Source: Ruminococcus sp. UNK.MGS-30
Lineage (GTDB): Bacteria; Bacillota; Clostridia; Oscillospirales; Ruminococcaceae
Assembly: GCA_000980705.1 (NCBI GenBank)
Contig: LBCK01000004.1
Coordinates: forward strand, 1-64,000
Length of the DNA stretch: 64,000 bases
Direction of reading: 5' to 3'
The notes under the pieces were generated by a model. That model saw nothing but the letters and a program-made list of their open reading frames with translations. It did no database searches and had not been told where the DNA came from. Shown here piece after piece: positions 1 to 7,877 of the stretch; the first letter of the stretch is position 1, and each line of letters begins with the position of its first letter. The position numbers and the translations under genes were made by a program.

Positions 1-643
1 TAGGGATTTGCTCGTTTTTCAGATGCACGGCGATTTGGTTGCGGTTTTTCCCGCCGATAAACAGACGGAAAATCAAACGGACAACCTCGGCGGCTTCCTC
101 GTCGATTATCCAAAAATCCTTGTTGTCCGGGTCTTTGACATAACCGTAAGGGGCTTCGGTGACAATCGGCTTTCCACTCATGCCTTTGGTCTTAATGCCC
201 GTTTTCACTTTCTTGCTGATGTCCTTTGCATACCACTCCGACATGATATTGATAAAGGGCGCAAACTCCAATGTGTCGGGCTTCTCGCTGTCAATGCCGT
301 TGTTGACCGCGATAAAGCGCACATTGTTCCGTCTGAATATCTCCATCGCGTTGCCTACTTGGAGATAGTCGCGCCCCCAGCGGGTAAGGTCTTTCATAAT
401 GCAGACACCGATTTTCCCGTTTTCCACATCGTCCATCATGCGGGAGTAGGCGGAACGGTCAAAAAACCTGCCGCTTTCGTCATCGTCGATGTAGTGCCGG
501 ATATTGGTCAGGTGCTGCCCTCTGGCATAGTTCTCCAAAAATATTTTTTGGTTCTGTATGCTGTTGCTCTCGCCGCCGTCCCTGTCCTCGTCGCCCACGG
601 AAAGGCGGGAGTAAAGGGCTGTGATTTTGCTATAATCAGTCAT
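1..643 (-). CDS. Large serine recombinase (TnpX/TndX-like), 3' end outside window
   Basis: Read from the ATG at 643 (ribosome site CAGGAGGT just upstream), the protein starts MTDYSKITALYSRLSVGDED. The Ser in the YSRLS motif is the expected catalytic nucleophile. The resolvase domain (about residues 1-150, with SIQNQK and MKDLTRWGRDYLQVGN) is followed by the start of the recombinase domain (KPIVTEAPYGYVKDP, then a stretch rich in EAAEVVRLIF). The gene leaves the window at base 1, so the DNA-binding tail is unseen. The family excises and integrates conjugative or mobilisable transposons through a serine-DNA intermediate. Here it lies right beside the junction with a broken virD4, reading into the element, as in Tn4451/Tn5397-type elements. 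The plus-strand open frame over the same bases is a shadow. Confidence 0.9.
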   Translation of the reverse strand, partial: MTDYSKITALYSRLSVGDEDRDGGESNSIQNQKIFLENYARGQHLTNIRHYIDDDESGRFFDRSAYSRMMDDVENGKIGVCIMKDLTRWGRDYLQVGNAMEIFRRNNVRFIAVNNGIDSEKPDTLEFAPFINIMSEWYAKDISKKVKTGIKTKGMSGKPIVTEAPYGYVKDPDNKDFWIIDEEAAEVVRLIFRLFIGGKNRNQIAVHLKNEQIP

Positions 644-690
644 GTGCATAACCTCCTGTGCGTCCATGTATGTGTCATTTACACTTAAAA

Positions 691-999
691 TTATGCACTC
701 CATCTTGCACTACCGTATTCCTCCCCATTACGGAATTTCTTTTTGTTTTTTGACTTAATGTACATGATGAGTTTCATTATGAGTGCAACTGCTACGCCAA
801 ATCCCAAATCTATCACATTGAAACTCGGAATTACCTGTGCAAAAACAACGCCTAGGTTATTCATAAATGGCATCATTTTTTCAGAGATTCCGTTACCTTC
901 GGCTGTTCGATATGCAAGTGAAATCAAATCACCTGCGTATCCAAATATAACAAATGGCAGCCAACTCAATATCGTTTTCTTTACTTTTTTGCTATTCAT
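691..999 (-). pseudogene. VirD4/TraG coupling protein, N-terminal fragment interrupted by insertion
   Basis: The frame starts at ATG 999 (GGAGAAAATA upstream) and encodes MNSKKVKK followed by two membrane segments (about SWLPFVIFGYAG and VIDLGFGVAVALIMKLIMYI), then NGEEYGSARW. This GxEYGSARW signature is the usual entry to the soluble ATPase of VirD4 coupling proteins, which bring relaxase-bound DNA to a conjugation channel. Right after the Trp codon the sequence diverges and hits a stop (ends SA). About 500 residues including the Walker motifs are missing at this end. The break falls at about 699-702, next to the serine recombinase gene, so insertion of that element is the likely cause. The rest of virD4 is probably outside the window on the far side of the element. 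Confidence 0.75.
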
Positions 1000-1038
1000 T
1001 ATTTTCTCCGAAGTCAAAGTCAAGTGGCTTTGTCGGCA

Positions 1039-1524
1039 TTAAAGAGCCATGTCCTTTGATTTTTCACGAACTTTTTCTTTCTTTTTCGGCTCTTGCTCTT
1101 GAATACGCTGTGCATTCTCACGCAGCTGCTGTCTTGTTACTGTCGGCTGCTTCTCAATGTCTTGCTGTTTTTCATTTGCATATTCAGTAAAAGCACGCTT
1201 GAAATTATCTGTCTTTCCAGATTCAAACATCACATGAAATTCGCCAGATGCTGAATCGTGTTTTATTGCAAAGTCAATATCATATTTTTTTGCGACAGAC
1301 AAAAAATCTCCGATATTTTTATCTGACACTTCAATAGATTCCAACTTTCCACCATGTTCTGTTGCACGTTTATTCAATTGGCGAACAGAAATCTTACCTT
1401 TCTTTTCTGCATTTCCGCTTAAAAAGGTTTTCATCATCTCTTTCATTATGTCTGATGTAAGTTCAGTTGCTTGTTTGGAAAGAGAAAGTGTCTTTTTTAA
1501 GCCTTGTTCCATGTCAGAAGCCAT
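1039..1524 (-). CDS. pcfB: PcfB family conjugation protein (DUF3801)
   Basis: 161 residues, start at 1524 with AAGGAGGACATTCT ahead of it. It is rich in Lys/Glu/Gln and mostly helical. The central part (KISVRQLNKRATEH, then IGDFLSVAKKYDIDFAIKHD) matches the PcfB/DUF3801 family, which accompanies the VirD4-type coupling protein PcfC in Gram-positive conjugative plasmids and integrative elements. It sits directly upstream of the virD4 fragment, the canonical pcfB-pcfC order. The C-terminal tail is highly charged and probably flexible. It is likely an accessory factor for relaxosome-coupling protein contact. Family assignment is by recognition, not search. Confidence 0.75.
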   Translation of the reverse strand: MASDMEQGLKKTLSLSKQATELTSDIMKEMMKTFLSGNAEKKGKISVRQLNKRATEHGGKLESIEVSDKNIGDFLSVAKKYDIDFAIKHDSASGEFHVMFESGKTDNFKRAFTEYANEKQQDIEKQPTVTRQQLRENAQRIQEQEPKKKEKVREKSKDMAL

Positions 1525-1536
1525 AGAATGTCCTCC

Positions 1537-1830
1537 TTATCTACGCATAATATGATTTATTTCATACTGCGTGTGAAACGGACAGTCTTCTGTGCTTTGC
1601 AGCCATAAGCGAAGCTTTAAAGCAAACTTTCTGGCGGTTTTTACATCAGTTATCACTGCAATTGTCACAATTTCACCATTGTTGATTTCAGCCAAAACGC
1701 TATATGATTTCATTTGATTTTGTTCAATTCGCAGCGAAACAATGTTTTCCTTGCACAGAATACGGTTGAACTCAGTCAATAAAAGCTTTTCGGTTTTAAC
1801 AGTTTTTACAACTTCCCTCATTCTTTTCAT
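1537..1830 (-). CDS. Hypothetical protein of a conjugative element
   Basis: 97 residues, starting MKRMREVVK at 1830 after AAAGAGAG. No family is recognised. The middle (SYSVLAEINNGEIVTIAVI) and the C-terminal helix (KTARKFALKLRLWLQS) resemble the equivalent part of the next upstream gene (AYAIVAEVVDNEDVVILGVYD, then MEQALATLINWLSG): strand, hydrophobic strand, amphipathic helix ending in W-L. The two may be diverged paralogues. It lies 12 bases upstream of pcfB and is probably in the same transcript. The function is unknown. Confidence 0.55.
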   Translation of the reverse strand: MKRMREVVKTVKTEKLLLTEFNRILCKENIVSLRIEQNQMKSYSVLAEINNGEIVTIAVITDVKTARKFALKLRLWLQSTEDCPFHTQYEINHIMRR

Positions 1831-1838
1831 CTCTCTTT

Positions 1839-2120
1839 TTAATCGGGCATCCGGAGCAAATTTCCTGTATCTGAATTTCCAGACAACCAGTTAATCAACG
1901 TTGCCAAGGCTTGTTCCATTTGAATTCCAGTGTCGTAAACACCAAGAATTACAACGTCTTCATTGTCAACAACTTCTGCGACAATTGCATACGCCATTTT
2001 TTCTTCATCTGTTTCTGTATCCACCACGGTTGTATTTTCCATTGTGAATATGGAAATGACGTTTGCGTAATTGACTAACATTTTGTCGTTTGTTCCCTTT
2101 GGAATAATGGTCATGCTCAT
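1839..2120 (-). CDS. Hypothetical protein of a conjugative element
   Basis: 93 residues if translated from ATG 2120. The GGAGG lying 7 bases upstream makes this start better than the longer in-frame starts that overlap the initiator gene. The sequence is MSMTIIPKGTNDK, a strand-rich middle (AYAIVAEVVDNEDVVILGVYD) and a helix ending LINWLSG. No known domain is recognised. It resembles the 97-residue product immediately downstream in layout and hydrophobic pattern. It lies between the replication initiator and the PcfB/VirD4 pair, a spot often filled by small uncharacterised element genes. Confidence 0.55.
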   Translation of the reverse strand: MSMTIIPKGTNDKMLVNYANVISIFTMENTTVVDTETDEEKMAYAIVAEVVDNEDVVILGVYDTGIQMEQALATLINWLSGNSDTGNLLRMPD

Positions 2121-2176
2121 TTTTGATTCCTCCATTTTTTTATTTTCAACCGGAAATCCAGTTGATAGCGTAGTAA

Positions 2177-3037
2177 TTATCCGGTACACATGTCATGGTG
2201 GACAAGGTTATCATAAAAACCCTCCATTGAAATGGGAGCATTGTATAACGCTGTCAGTAAATAATTTTGCCTTGCTGTGATTTTGGCGGAGTTTGCCTTT
2301 AAGCAGTCTAAAACATACATGATATGTTCGGAATTGAGTTTTGAATACATAGAACGAACTATTTCTGTATCCATATCCATACCGTTAATGTGAATGGATT
2401 TTTGTGTTGTACAACGTACAAAGCTAATCATATGAATGAGTTCATTCACTTGCTCAGCATTGTATATTAAATGCCCTTTAGAGTTAGTCGTTTGCAGTAT
2501 AATATCTGCTTCTATCTGTTCTTCGACCAATTGTTTTGTCTGTTCCCATTCAATCTTATCAATCCATCCCTTTTTATCTTCATTCTTTGAGATAGATTGA
2601 TTGATAGTTAATAAATCAGTATTTGATTCTTTGGTACTTGATAGTTTTGATATTTTATATACATCGTGGTTTTCCGCATGTGTTTCATCCACATTTGGGT
2701 TTTCCCGATATGGTGTTTCCTGTTCTGGTGTATCCTCCAAAAAAATCGGTTCATCGCTTATAGAATATTCCACGTCAAGAAATCTCCCATTATCAGCAAA
2801 TATTCTTTGCCTGCGTAAATATCCGCATCTTTCTAATTCTTTGAGAGCCGAGGAAACTTTCGTTTCACCGTCAGGAACGATGCTTGCCAAGCCTTTAATG
2901 GAAAAACTAAAAGAATCAGACATGGACAACATGGTCAAAAGTAAACCTCTTGCTGTTAGCCCAAGGCTTTTATCTCGAATAAATTCGTTATGAACCACTG
3001 TGAAATCCTTCTCCATTTTCTTTGTTAGTCTTGCCAT
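2177..3037 (-). CDS. RepA-like replication initiator of an integrative element
   Basis: 286 residues from ATG 3037, with AGGAGT 5 bases upstream; a longer open frame upstream has no ribosome site and is rejected. The N-terminal winged-helix domain (MARLTKKMEKDFTVVHNEFI, then LGLTARGLLLTMLSMSD, then TKVSSALKELERCGYLRRQR) is typical of the RepA N-terminal family encoded by Firmicutes plasmids and conjugative elements. A polar linker (residues about 110-190) is followed by a helical C-terminal domain (DMDTEIVRSMYSKLN, YVLDCLKANSAKI, YLLTALYNAP) found in the DUF6017-type initiators. The role is probably replication of the excised circle and/or autoregulation. Its leader holds two terminator-like hairpins. 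Confidence 0.75.
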   Translation of the reverse strand: MARLTKKMEKDFTVVHNEFIRDKSLGLTARGLLLTMLSMSDSFSFSIKGLASIVPDGETKVSSALKELERCGYLRRQRIFADNGRFLDVEYSISDEPIFLEDTPEQETPYRENPNVDETHAENHDVYKISKLSSTKESNTDLLTINQSISKNEDKKGWIDKIEWEQTKQLVEEQIEADIILQTTNSKGHLIYNAEQVNELIHMISFVRCTTQKSIHINGMDMDTEIVRSMYSKLNSEHIMYVLDCLKANSAKITARQNYLLTALYNAPISMEGFYDNLVHHDMCTG

Positions 3038-3060
3038 TCTTACCACTCCTTTCTGAAAAA

Positions 3061-3087
3061 ACGTCCCTCGAAAAAACCGAGGAACGT
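3061..3087 (-). promoter_or_regulatory. Terminator-like hairpin in the repA leader (proximal)
   Basis: The arms ACGTCCCTCG (3061-3070) and CGAGGAACGT (3078-3087) pair around an A-rich loop. Read on the minus strand, the hairpin is followed by a T run and then by the repA ribosome site about 14 bases on, so it is placed to attenuate initiator transcription. It shares the CCTCG/CGAGG core with a second hairpin about 130 bases further upstream. Confidence 0.6.
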
Positions 3088-3190
3088 TTTCACTGTAAAA
3101 GTTGATTTTGATGATGATTTCACTTTTTATATGAAAAGCAAGCATAAAACAAAAAAACAAAACAAGGAGAAAAAAGAATGCCACACAAAA

Positions 3191-3227
3191 AAACGGCGTT
3201 CCTCGATTTTTTCGAGAAACGCCGTTT
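3191..3227 (-). promoter_or_regulatory. Terminator-like hairpin in the repA leader (distal)
   Basis: The arms AAACGGCGTTCCTCG (3191-3205) and CGAGAAACGCCGTTT (3213-3227) pair with one mismatch around a 7-base loop. On the minus strand the stem is followed by a run of seven T, giving a strong intrinsic terminator shape upstream of the RepA-like gene. It may either insulate the element from its neighbour or form part of an attenuator together with the proximal hairpin. Confidence 0.6.
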
Positions 3228-3320
3228 GATTTGGCATTATTCAATTATATCAATCTGTCTGCGGTTGTTTTTTCGTGTAAAATTTTTGTGAAATTCTGTT
3301 CCCTATCAAAATTACAGGTA

Positions 3321-3349
3321 TTGACAATTTCAGTCTGGCGTGATATACT
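3321..3349 (+). promoter_or_regulatory. Consensus housekeeping promoter for the type VII secretion operon
   Basis: TTGACA (3321-3326), a 17-base spacer and TATACT (3344-3349). Transcription would start near 3356 and give a leader of about 155 bases before the first gene at 3514. It lies just outside the conjugative-element remnant and points into the secretion locus. Confidence 0.8.
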
Positions 3350-3513
3350 TTATATGGAATAATAAATGGAATATATAAGTATTTTATTTGGTAAATAATT
3401 ACCATTTGATACTGAAACCTATATTATAACGAAAAGTCAGCACCACATACTATTAGTTATAGTATACAGATGCACTTTATATTATGAACAATGGAAAATG
3501 GCGGTGGGTCAGT

Positions 3514-4647
3514 ATGAAATTCAAGGTAAAACAGCAGCAGGATAAAACGATTGTTCAGGCACTGATTTTCAAAAACGAAGAATTGGTGGAACGTGAGTTG
3601 AATACAATCTCGCTGAATGCTGCGAAGAATTTCCTGCGTCCTACATTGAAAAAAAGATCGTTTATTTATCATTATACCATTGATTTTGTCGGACCACGCA
3701 GTGTTCCTTTGTCTCAGTATTTGCGGAATGTCATTTCTAAACAGAACTTCTATCATATATTATCGCAAATTGTGTCTGTTGTAAATTACTTGCAGACTTC
3801 TAATATGTCGCTGAAAAATCTGGTTTTGGATTTTCGTTATATTTTTATCAACATCAACACAAATGAGTTGTTTTTTATCTATCTTCCGCTGTTGTCAAAC
3901 AATGTCTCGGTAGATATGATTGGCTTTTTAGGAACTTTTTTACACTCAACCAATCCGGATCGAAATGAAAATAACGGTTATCTCAATGAGTTTTCTGCTT
4001 TTTTGCAAACACAAACAACTTTTTCAGTAAGCAGTTTTCGCAATTATATTTGCAGCAAAGATCAAGCTGCGGCTGCACAGTTAAAACGACTGATGAATGG
4101 TCAGAGCGGATTTATCACAGATAAACGCATTGACTATTATGGTCATTACGGGGAAAATCAACCGTACCGCAATAGTCAGGCACCGCAAAGAAACCAGATG
4201 CAGGAAGAAGGCACAACGCTGCTGCAAAATTCTTTTCAGGATTTTGACTTTGGTGCAGATGCAGACGATATTGGAACGACACTTTTATCAAATGATTCTG
4301 AAGAGGAAGGGACTACAGTTCTGAACCAGACACAGACTTATAATCAGAGACAGTTCCCGTATTTGATCCGGCTCACGACAAATGAGCGGATTGAAATCAA
4401 CAAGCCTGTTTTTCGTTTGGGAAAAGAAAGAAATTATGTGGATTATTTCATTTCGAACAACGGTGCAGTCAGCAGAAGTCATGCTGATATCATCACCAAA
4501 AGCGGACATTATTATGTGATGGATCTGCACACGACAAACTTTACATACATCAACAATTCCATGGTACCGGAAAATACGGAAGTGGAAATCTTTGACGGGA
4601 ATATGTTAAAACTGGCAAATGAAGAATTTGAATTTCACGTGCAATAA
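3514..4647 (+). CDS. FHA-domain protein with N-terminal DUF6382 domain (type VII secretion)
   Basis: 377 residues from ATG 3514; an in-frame ATG at 3484 lacks a convincing ribosome site. The N-terminal half (MKFKVKQQQDK through about residue 190) has the DUF6382 pattern, including a degenerate kinase C-lobe-like stretch (SLKNLVLDFRYIFIN, then LFFIYLPL). A flexible linker holds three Thr motifs, EEGTTLLQN, IGTTLLSND and EEGTTVLNQ. The C-terminal FHA domain (about residues 285-375) has the expected GK..R, SRSHADI and NFTYIN elements, the last in the place of the usual NGT(Y/F)VN. FHA domains bind phosphothreonine, so this protein is likely a phospho-dependent scaffold for the kinase encoded at 6156. 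First gene of the operon. DUF6382 assignment is by recognition. Confidence 0.8.
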   Translation: MKFKVKQQQDKTIVQALIFKNEELVERELNTISLNAAKNFLRPTLKKRSFIYHYTIDFVGPRSVPLSQYLRNVISKQNFYHILSQIVSVVNYLQTSNMSLKNLVLDFRYIFININTNELFFIYLPLLSNNVSVDMIGFLGTFLHSTNPDRNENNGYLNEFSAFLQTQTTFSVSSFRNYICSKDQAAAAQLKRLMNGQSGFITDKRIDYYGHYGENQPYRNSQAPQRNQMQEEGTTLLQNSFQDFDFGADADDIGTTLLSNDSEEEGTTVLNQTQTYNQRQFPYLIRLTTNERIEINKPVFRLGKERNYVDYFISNNGAVSRSHADIITKSGHYYVMDLHTTNFTYINNSMVPENTEVEIFDGNMLKLANEEFEFHVQ

Positions 4648-4661
4648 GGGGTGAAGCTACT

Positions 4662-5423
4662 GTGCATTACAGAGTGACGGCAGATACGGATATCGGTACC
4701 GTAAAAGCAACGAATCAAGATAGTATTTGTGTATTTCATGCAGATTCGGTTCGTGGAGAAATTGTAATGGCAATTGTTTGCGACGGAATGGGCGGATTGG
4801 CGAAAGGAGAACTTGCAAGCGCAACGGTAATTCGTGCTTTCGAAAAATGGTTTCATGATGAATTGAAACACGAACTGTATCAACTGGATATGCGTGTGAT
4901 TGCAAACAAATGGGAATTGCTGCTGAAGGAATTGAACCTGAAAATCATGGAGTATGGCAAACAGTATCGTGTGAATTTGGGAACAACCTTTACAGGAATG
5001 CTGATTGTCGGCTCAGCGTATTTTGCGGTACATATTGGAGACACCCGGTTGTATCATATTGATCGAGATATTGTACAGCTTACCGAAGATCATACTGTAG
5101 TTGCACAGAAGATAAAACGAGGAGAAATTACGCCGGATCAGGCGGAGAGTGATTTACATAGAAATGTGTTGACACAGTGCGTGGGAGCATCAAACAAAAT
5201 TGTTCCACAAGTTTTGTTTGGAAATGCGGATCAAGGTGTGTATATGATTTGCTCAGATGGATTTCGTCATAAGATTTCTGAGCAGGAGATCCGCAATGCT
5301 TTTCAAAAGGATCTGCTGTCTGAACAGGATGCAATGCACGCACAGGCAAAGCGGATGATCTCGTTGGTAAAACAGAGAGAGGAACACGATAATATTTCTG
5401 TTATTTTGATCTGTGCGGAATGA
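4662..5423 (+). CDS. PP2C-family serine/threonine phosphatase
   Basis: 253 residues with a GTG start at 4662 preceded by GGGGTGAAG. The metal-binding and signature motifs of bacterial PP2C/PPM enzymes are present in order: NQDS (near residue 18), CDGMGG (about 42), GTTFTGML, GDTRLYH, LTEDHTV, LTQCVG, CSDGF and HDNISV. Two Mg/Mn ions would be held by the Asp residues of DGMGG, SDG and DN. It probably reverses phosphorylation by the kinase encoded two genes downstream, as in other PrpC/PrkC-type pairs. There is no membrane segment, so it should be cytoplasmic. It lies 14 bases after the FHA gene. Confidence 0.93.
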   Translation: MHYRVTADTDIGTVKATNQDSICVFHADSVRGEIVMAIVCDGMGGLAKGELASATVIRAFEKWFHDELKHELYQLDMRVIANKWELLLKELNLKIMEYGKQYRVNLGTTFTGMLIVGSAYFAVHIGDTRLYHIDRDIVQLTEDHTVVAQKIKRGEITPDQAESDLHRNVLTQCVGASNKIVPQVLFGNADQGVYMICSDGFRHKISEQEIRNAFQKDLLSEQDAMHAQAKRMISLVKQREEHDNISVILICAE

Positions 5424-5439
5424 AAAAGGAGTGTGTTTC

Positions 5440-6129
5440 ATGTTTTGTCCAAAATGCGGAGCAAATATGCGTGATGGGCAGTATTGCCCTGTTTGCGGCT
5501 ACTTTGCTTCGGGTCAAGCTCCTTCGGGAAATTATTATGGAAGCGCAAACAACAAAGCAGCTGTTTCTCCCAAAAATAGTCGGAATAAAATTTTGCCGCT
5601 TTTGGCAATTCTGATTGCTGTAGTTTTGGCAGCAGCGATTTTGGTTCGGAATATGACGAACAATGGAACGCACGCAATTAAAAAGTTCTTTCATGCAATG
5701 GAAAGACAAAATGCAAGAGAAATGATGTCATGTGTTCCGGATGATTTTATCGATGATCTGATTGATGACTATGATGTGAAAAAAAGCGATATTAAAGATG
5801 CGCTGGAGAAATATCTGAAAACAGATTGGGTCAGTGATTATGTGGAGACGGATTATGAGCCAGGCGAGAAAGTACCTTTGAAAATACTGGATCATGAAAA
5901 AATGGATAAGGAAGAATTATCAGATATCCAGCGTGATCTGACAGATGTCTGGACGCTGTCGTGCAAGCAGTTTGACTCAAAGAAAATCAAAAAAGCGGAG
6001 ACGTACAATATTGATTTTGATAATGACAATAGTTATTTTTATATCGTTTCTGCTTTTCAATATAAAGGAAATTGGTACTATTATAATGCGCTGGCGCTTG
6101 TGGAACACGCAACCAGATTGTATGGATGA
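5440..6129 (+). CDS. Zinc-ribbon single-pass membrane protein
   Basis: 229 residues from ATG 5440, which has AAAAGGAGTG ahead of it. The N-terminus MFCPKCG...CPVCGY is a zinc ribbon with two CxxC knuckles. After a Gly/Ser/Asn linker a membrane segment (ILPLLAILIAVVLAAAILV, about residues 50-68) leads to an external domain of about 155 residues (THAIKKFFHAMERQNAREMM, later YKGNWYYYNALALVE). That outer part looks like the small NTF2-like or DUF4878-type folds of such proteins, but this is inference. It lies between the phosphatase and kinase genes and is probably part of the same signalling and secretion machine. Confidence 0.75.
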   Translation: MFCPKCGANMRDGQYCPVCGYFASGQAPSGNYYGSANNKAAVSPKNSRNKILPLLAILIAVVLAAAILVRNMTNNGTHAIKKFFHAMERQNAREMMSCVPDDFIDDLIDDYDVKKSDIKDALEKYLKTDWVSDYVETDYEPGEKVPLKILDHEKMDKEELSDIQRDLTDVWTLSCKQFDSKKIKKAETYNIDFDNDNSYFYIVSAFQYKGNWYYYNALALVEHATRLYG

Positions 6130-6155
6130 TCTTATTTTTTGAGGGGTGAATCGTC

Positions 6156-7877
6156 TTGATTAAAATCCATGATATTGTCGATGGAAAATATGAGATTCTG
6201 AAAGAAATCGGTCATGGCGGAATGTCTACGGTTTATTTGGCAATGGACAAGAATCTGAATAAACAGTGGGCAGTCAAGGAAATCCGAAAGCAGGGAAACA
6301 ATAAAATTGACGGGGCTGTTGTAAACAGCTTACAGGTCGAAGCGAATCTGATGAAGCGATTGGATCACCCTGCACTTCCGAGAATTGTAGACATCATAAA
6401 CAGCGATGAGACGATCTGCATTATCATGGACTACATCGAAGGAGAAACACTGGAGAAGATTCTCGAAAGATATGGCGCACAGCCGGAAGATGTGGTTGTG
6501 GAATGGGCGATGCAGCTGTGCGACGCCTTGATGTATCTGCATTCGCAGAATCCGCCAATTATTTATCGGGATATGAAACCGGGCAATATTATGTTGAAAC
6601 CGGAGGGAAATCTGAAGGTTTTCGATTTTGGTATTGCCAGAGAATATAAGGAAAAAAGTCTTGCAGATACCACGATCCTTGGAACGAAAGGCTATTGTCC
6701 TCCGGAGCAATACGGAAGTCGTCAAACAGATGCTCGTTCCGATATCTATGCTCTGGGTATGACGATGCACCATCTGCTGACCGGAAAAGATCCTCGTGTT
6801 GCCGGATATGAGTATGCCTCAATTCGCCAGTATCGTCCGGAATTATCCGGAAGCCTGGAGCGAATCGTAGACAAATGTACAGCGTTAGATCCGGAAAAAC
6901 GGTATCAAAGCTGTTCAGAACTGATGTATGCGCTTCAAAATCGAGAACATGATGAAGAAAAATACATCAAAAAACAAAAAAGAAAGCTGGGTTCATTTAT
7001 TGCACTTTCTGCAATGACAGTTGTTTTTGCGATATCAGGTACAGTGCTGCATTTTACTGCGTCTAGTCTGAATCGCAGCAATTACGAAAATCTGATCAAT
7101 CTTTCTGAATCCACTTCCTACTCTGAGAAGATAACAAGCTATGAGGATGCAATTGCGATTTATCCCAATGACACAAGAGCATACCTGAAAATGCTGGAAG
7201 CTTATGAGTATGAAGGAACATTCGGAAAAGAACAAAATGATGAATTTCTGGCGCTGTACAATAAAAACCAATCCGGGTTTGAGTCTAACAGCAGTGATTT
7301 TGCGGAGTTAAACTACAAGATCGGAATGATGTATTTCAATTATTATATTTCTGAGAGCGGTGAAGTGCAGTTTTCAGAACGTGTGCAGAAGGCGTATCCT
7401 TTTTTCAAAGACAATTACGAGAAGGCGCCAGATGATTTTGCAGAAAAAAAGATCTCAGACTGTTATTATCAGATCTGTCAGTTCTATAAAAAGTATATTC
7501 TGGCAAATACCAATGTTGAAGAAGCGGCAAAATCAGACTATGAAACATTGTTGGGTACAATCGAAAGTTCTTTGGATGAGGTAAAGGATGCAGGCGCTTA
7601 CGATCAGCTGACGCTCTATAATGGAATTATCATGCTGCTGTATGACCAGCGTGCGAATCTGAAAAGCTCGAATGTGGAAAAAGACAGGATCCTGACACTC
7701 ATGGATTCGATTTATGATAAAACCCAAAGTCTTTCTGTAAATAAGGAGCAATCCAAGAAACTGCAGGGAGAAATCGATGATTACTATGACACATATCGAA
7801 AAGCAGTAGAACGAACTTATTCCAATACAGAAATTACAAAGGATCAGGCGGAAACGGAGGGAGAATCAAATGGTTGA
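6156..7877 (+). CDS. Membrane serine/threonine protein kinase of the type VII secretion locus
   Basis: 573 residues, TTG start at 6156 after GAGGGGTGAA. The catalytic domain occupies about residues 10-270: glycine loop GHGGMSTVYLA (19-29), AVKEI Lys (about 41), YRDMKPGNIM with catalytic Asp near 139 (Tyr replaces His of HRD), DFG near 157, GTKGYCPPEQYG activation segment and SDIYALGMTMHHLLTGKDP. A membrane span (about 280-302) is followed by about 270 extracytoplasmic residues rich in helical, TPR-like pairs (EDAIAIYPNDTRAYLKMLEAYE). This order (kinase fold, span, external domain) is also that of EssB/YukC, a T7SS core subunit with a pseudokinase domain. Here the active-site residues appear intact. 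The next gene overlaps its 3' end by 8 bases. Confidence 0.9.
   Translation: MIKIHDIVDGKYEILKEIGHGGMSTVYLAMDKNLNKQWAVKEIRKQGNNKIDGAVVNSLQVEANLMKRLDHPALPRIVDIINSDETICIIMDYIEGETLEKILERYGAQPEDVVVEWAMQLCDALMYLHSQNPPIIYRDMKPGNIMLKPEGNLKVFDFGIAREYKEKSLADTTILGTKGYCPPEQYGSRQTDARSDIYALGMTMHHLLTGKDPRVAGYEYASIRQYRPELSGSLERIVDKCTALDPEKRYQSCSELMYALQNREHDEEKYIKKQKRKLGSFIALSAMTVVFAISGTVLHFTASSLNRSNYENLINLSESTSYSEKITSYEDAIAIYPNDTRAYLKMLEAYEYEGTFGKEQNDEFLALYNKNQSGFESNSSDFAELNYKIGMMYFNYYISESGEVQFSERVQKAYPFFKDNYEKAPDDFAEKKISDCYYQICQFYKKYILANTNVEEAAKSDYETLLGTIESSLDEVKDAGAYDQLTLYNGIIMLLYDQRANLKSSNVEKDRILTLMDSIYDKTQSLSVNKEQSKKLQGEIDDYYDTYRKAVERTYSNTEITKDQAETEGESNG

Noticed and set aside
8..688. 226-codon plus-strand open frame over the recombinase
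   Set aside because: The minus strand encodes a clear serine recombinase with ribosome site and catalytic motif; the plus frame has no recognisable protein text.
3038..3244. Extended N-terminus of the RepA-like protein
   Set aside because: The extra 69 codons run through two terminator hairpins, encode an improbable Phe-rich stretch and lack a ribosome site.
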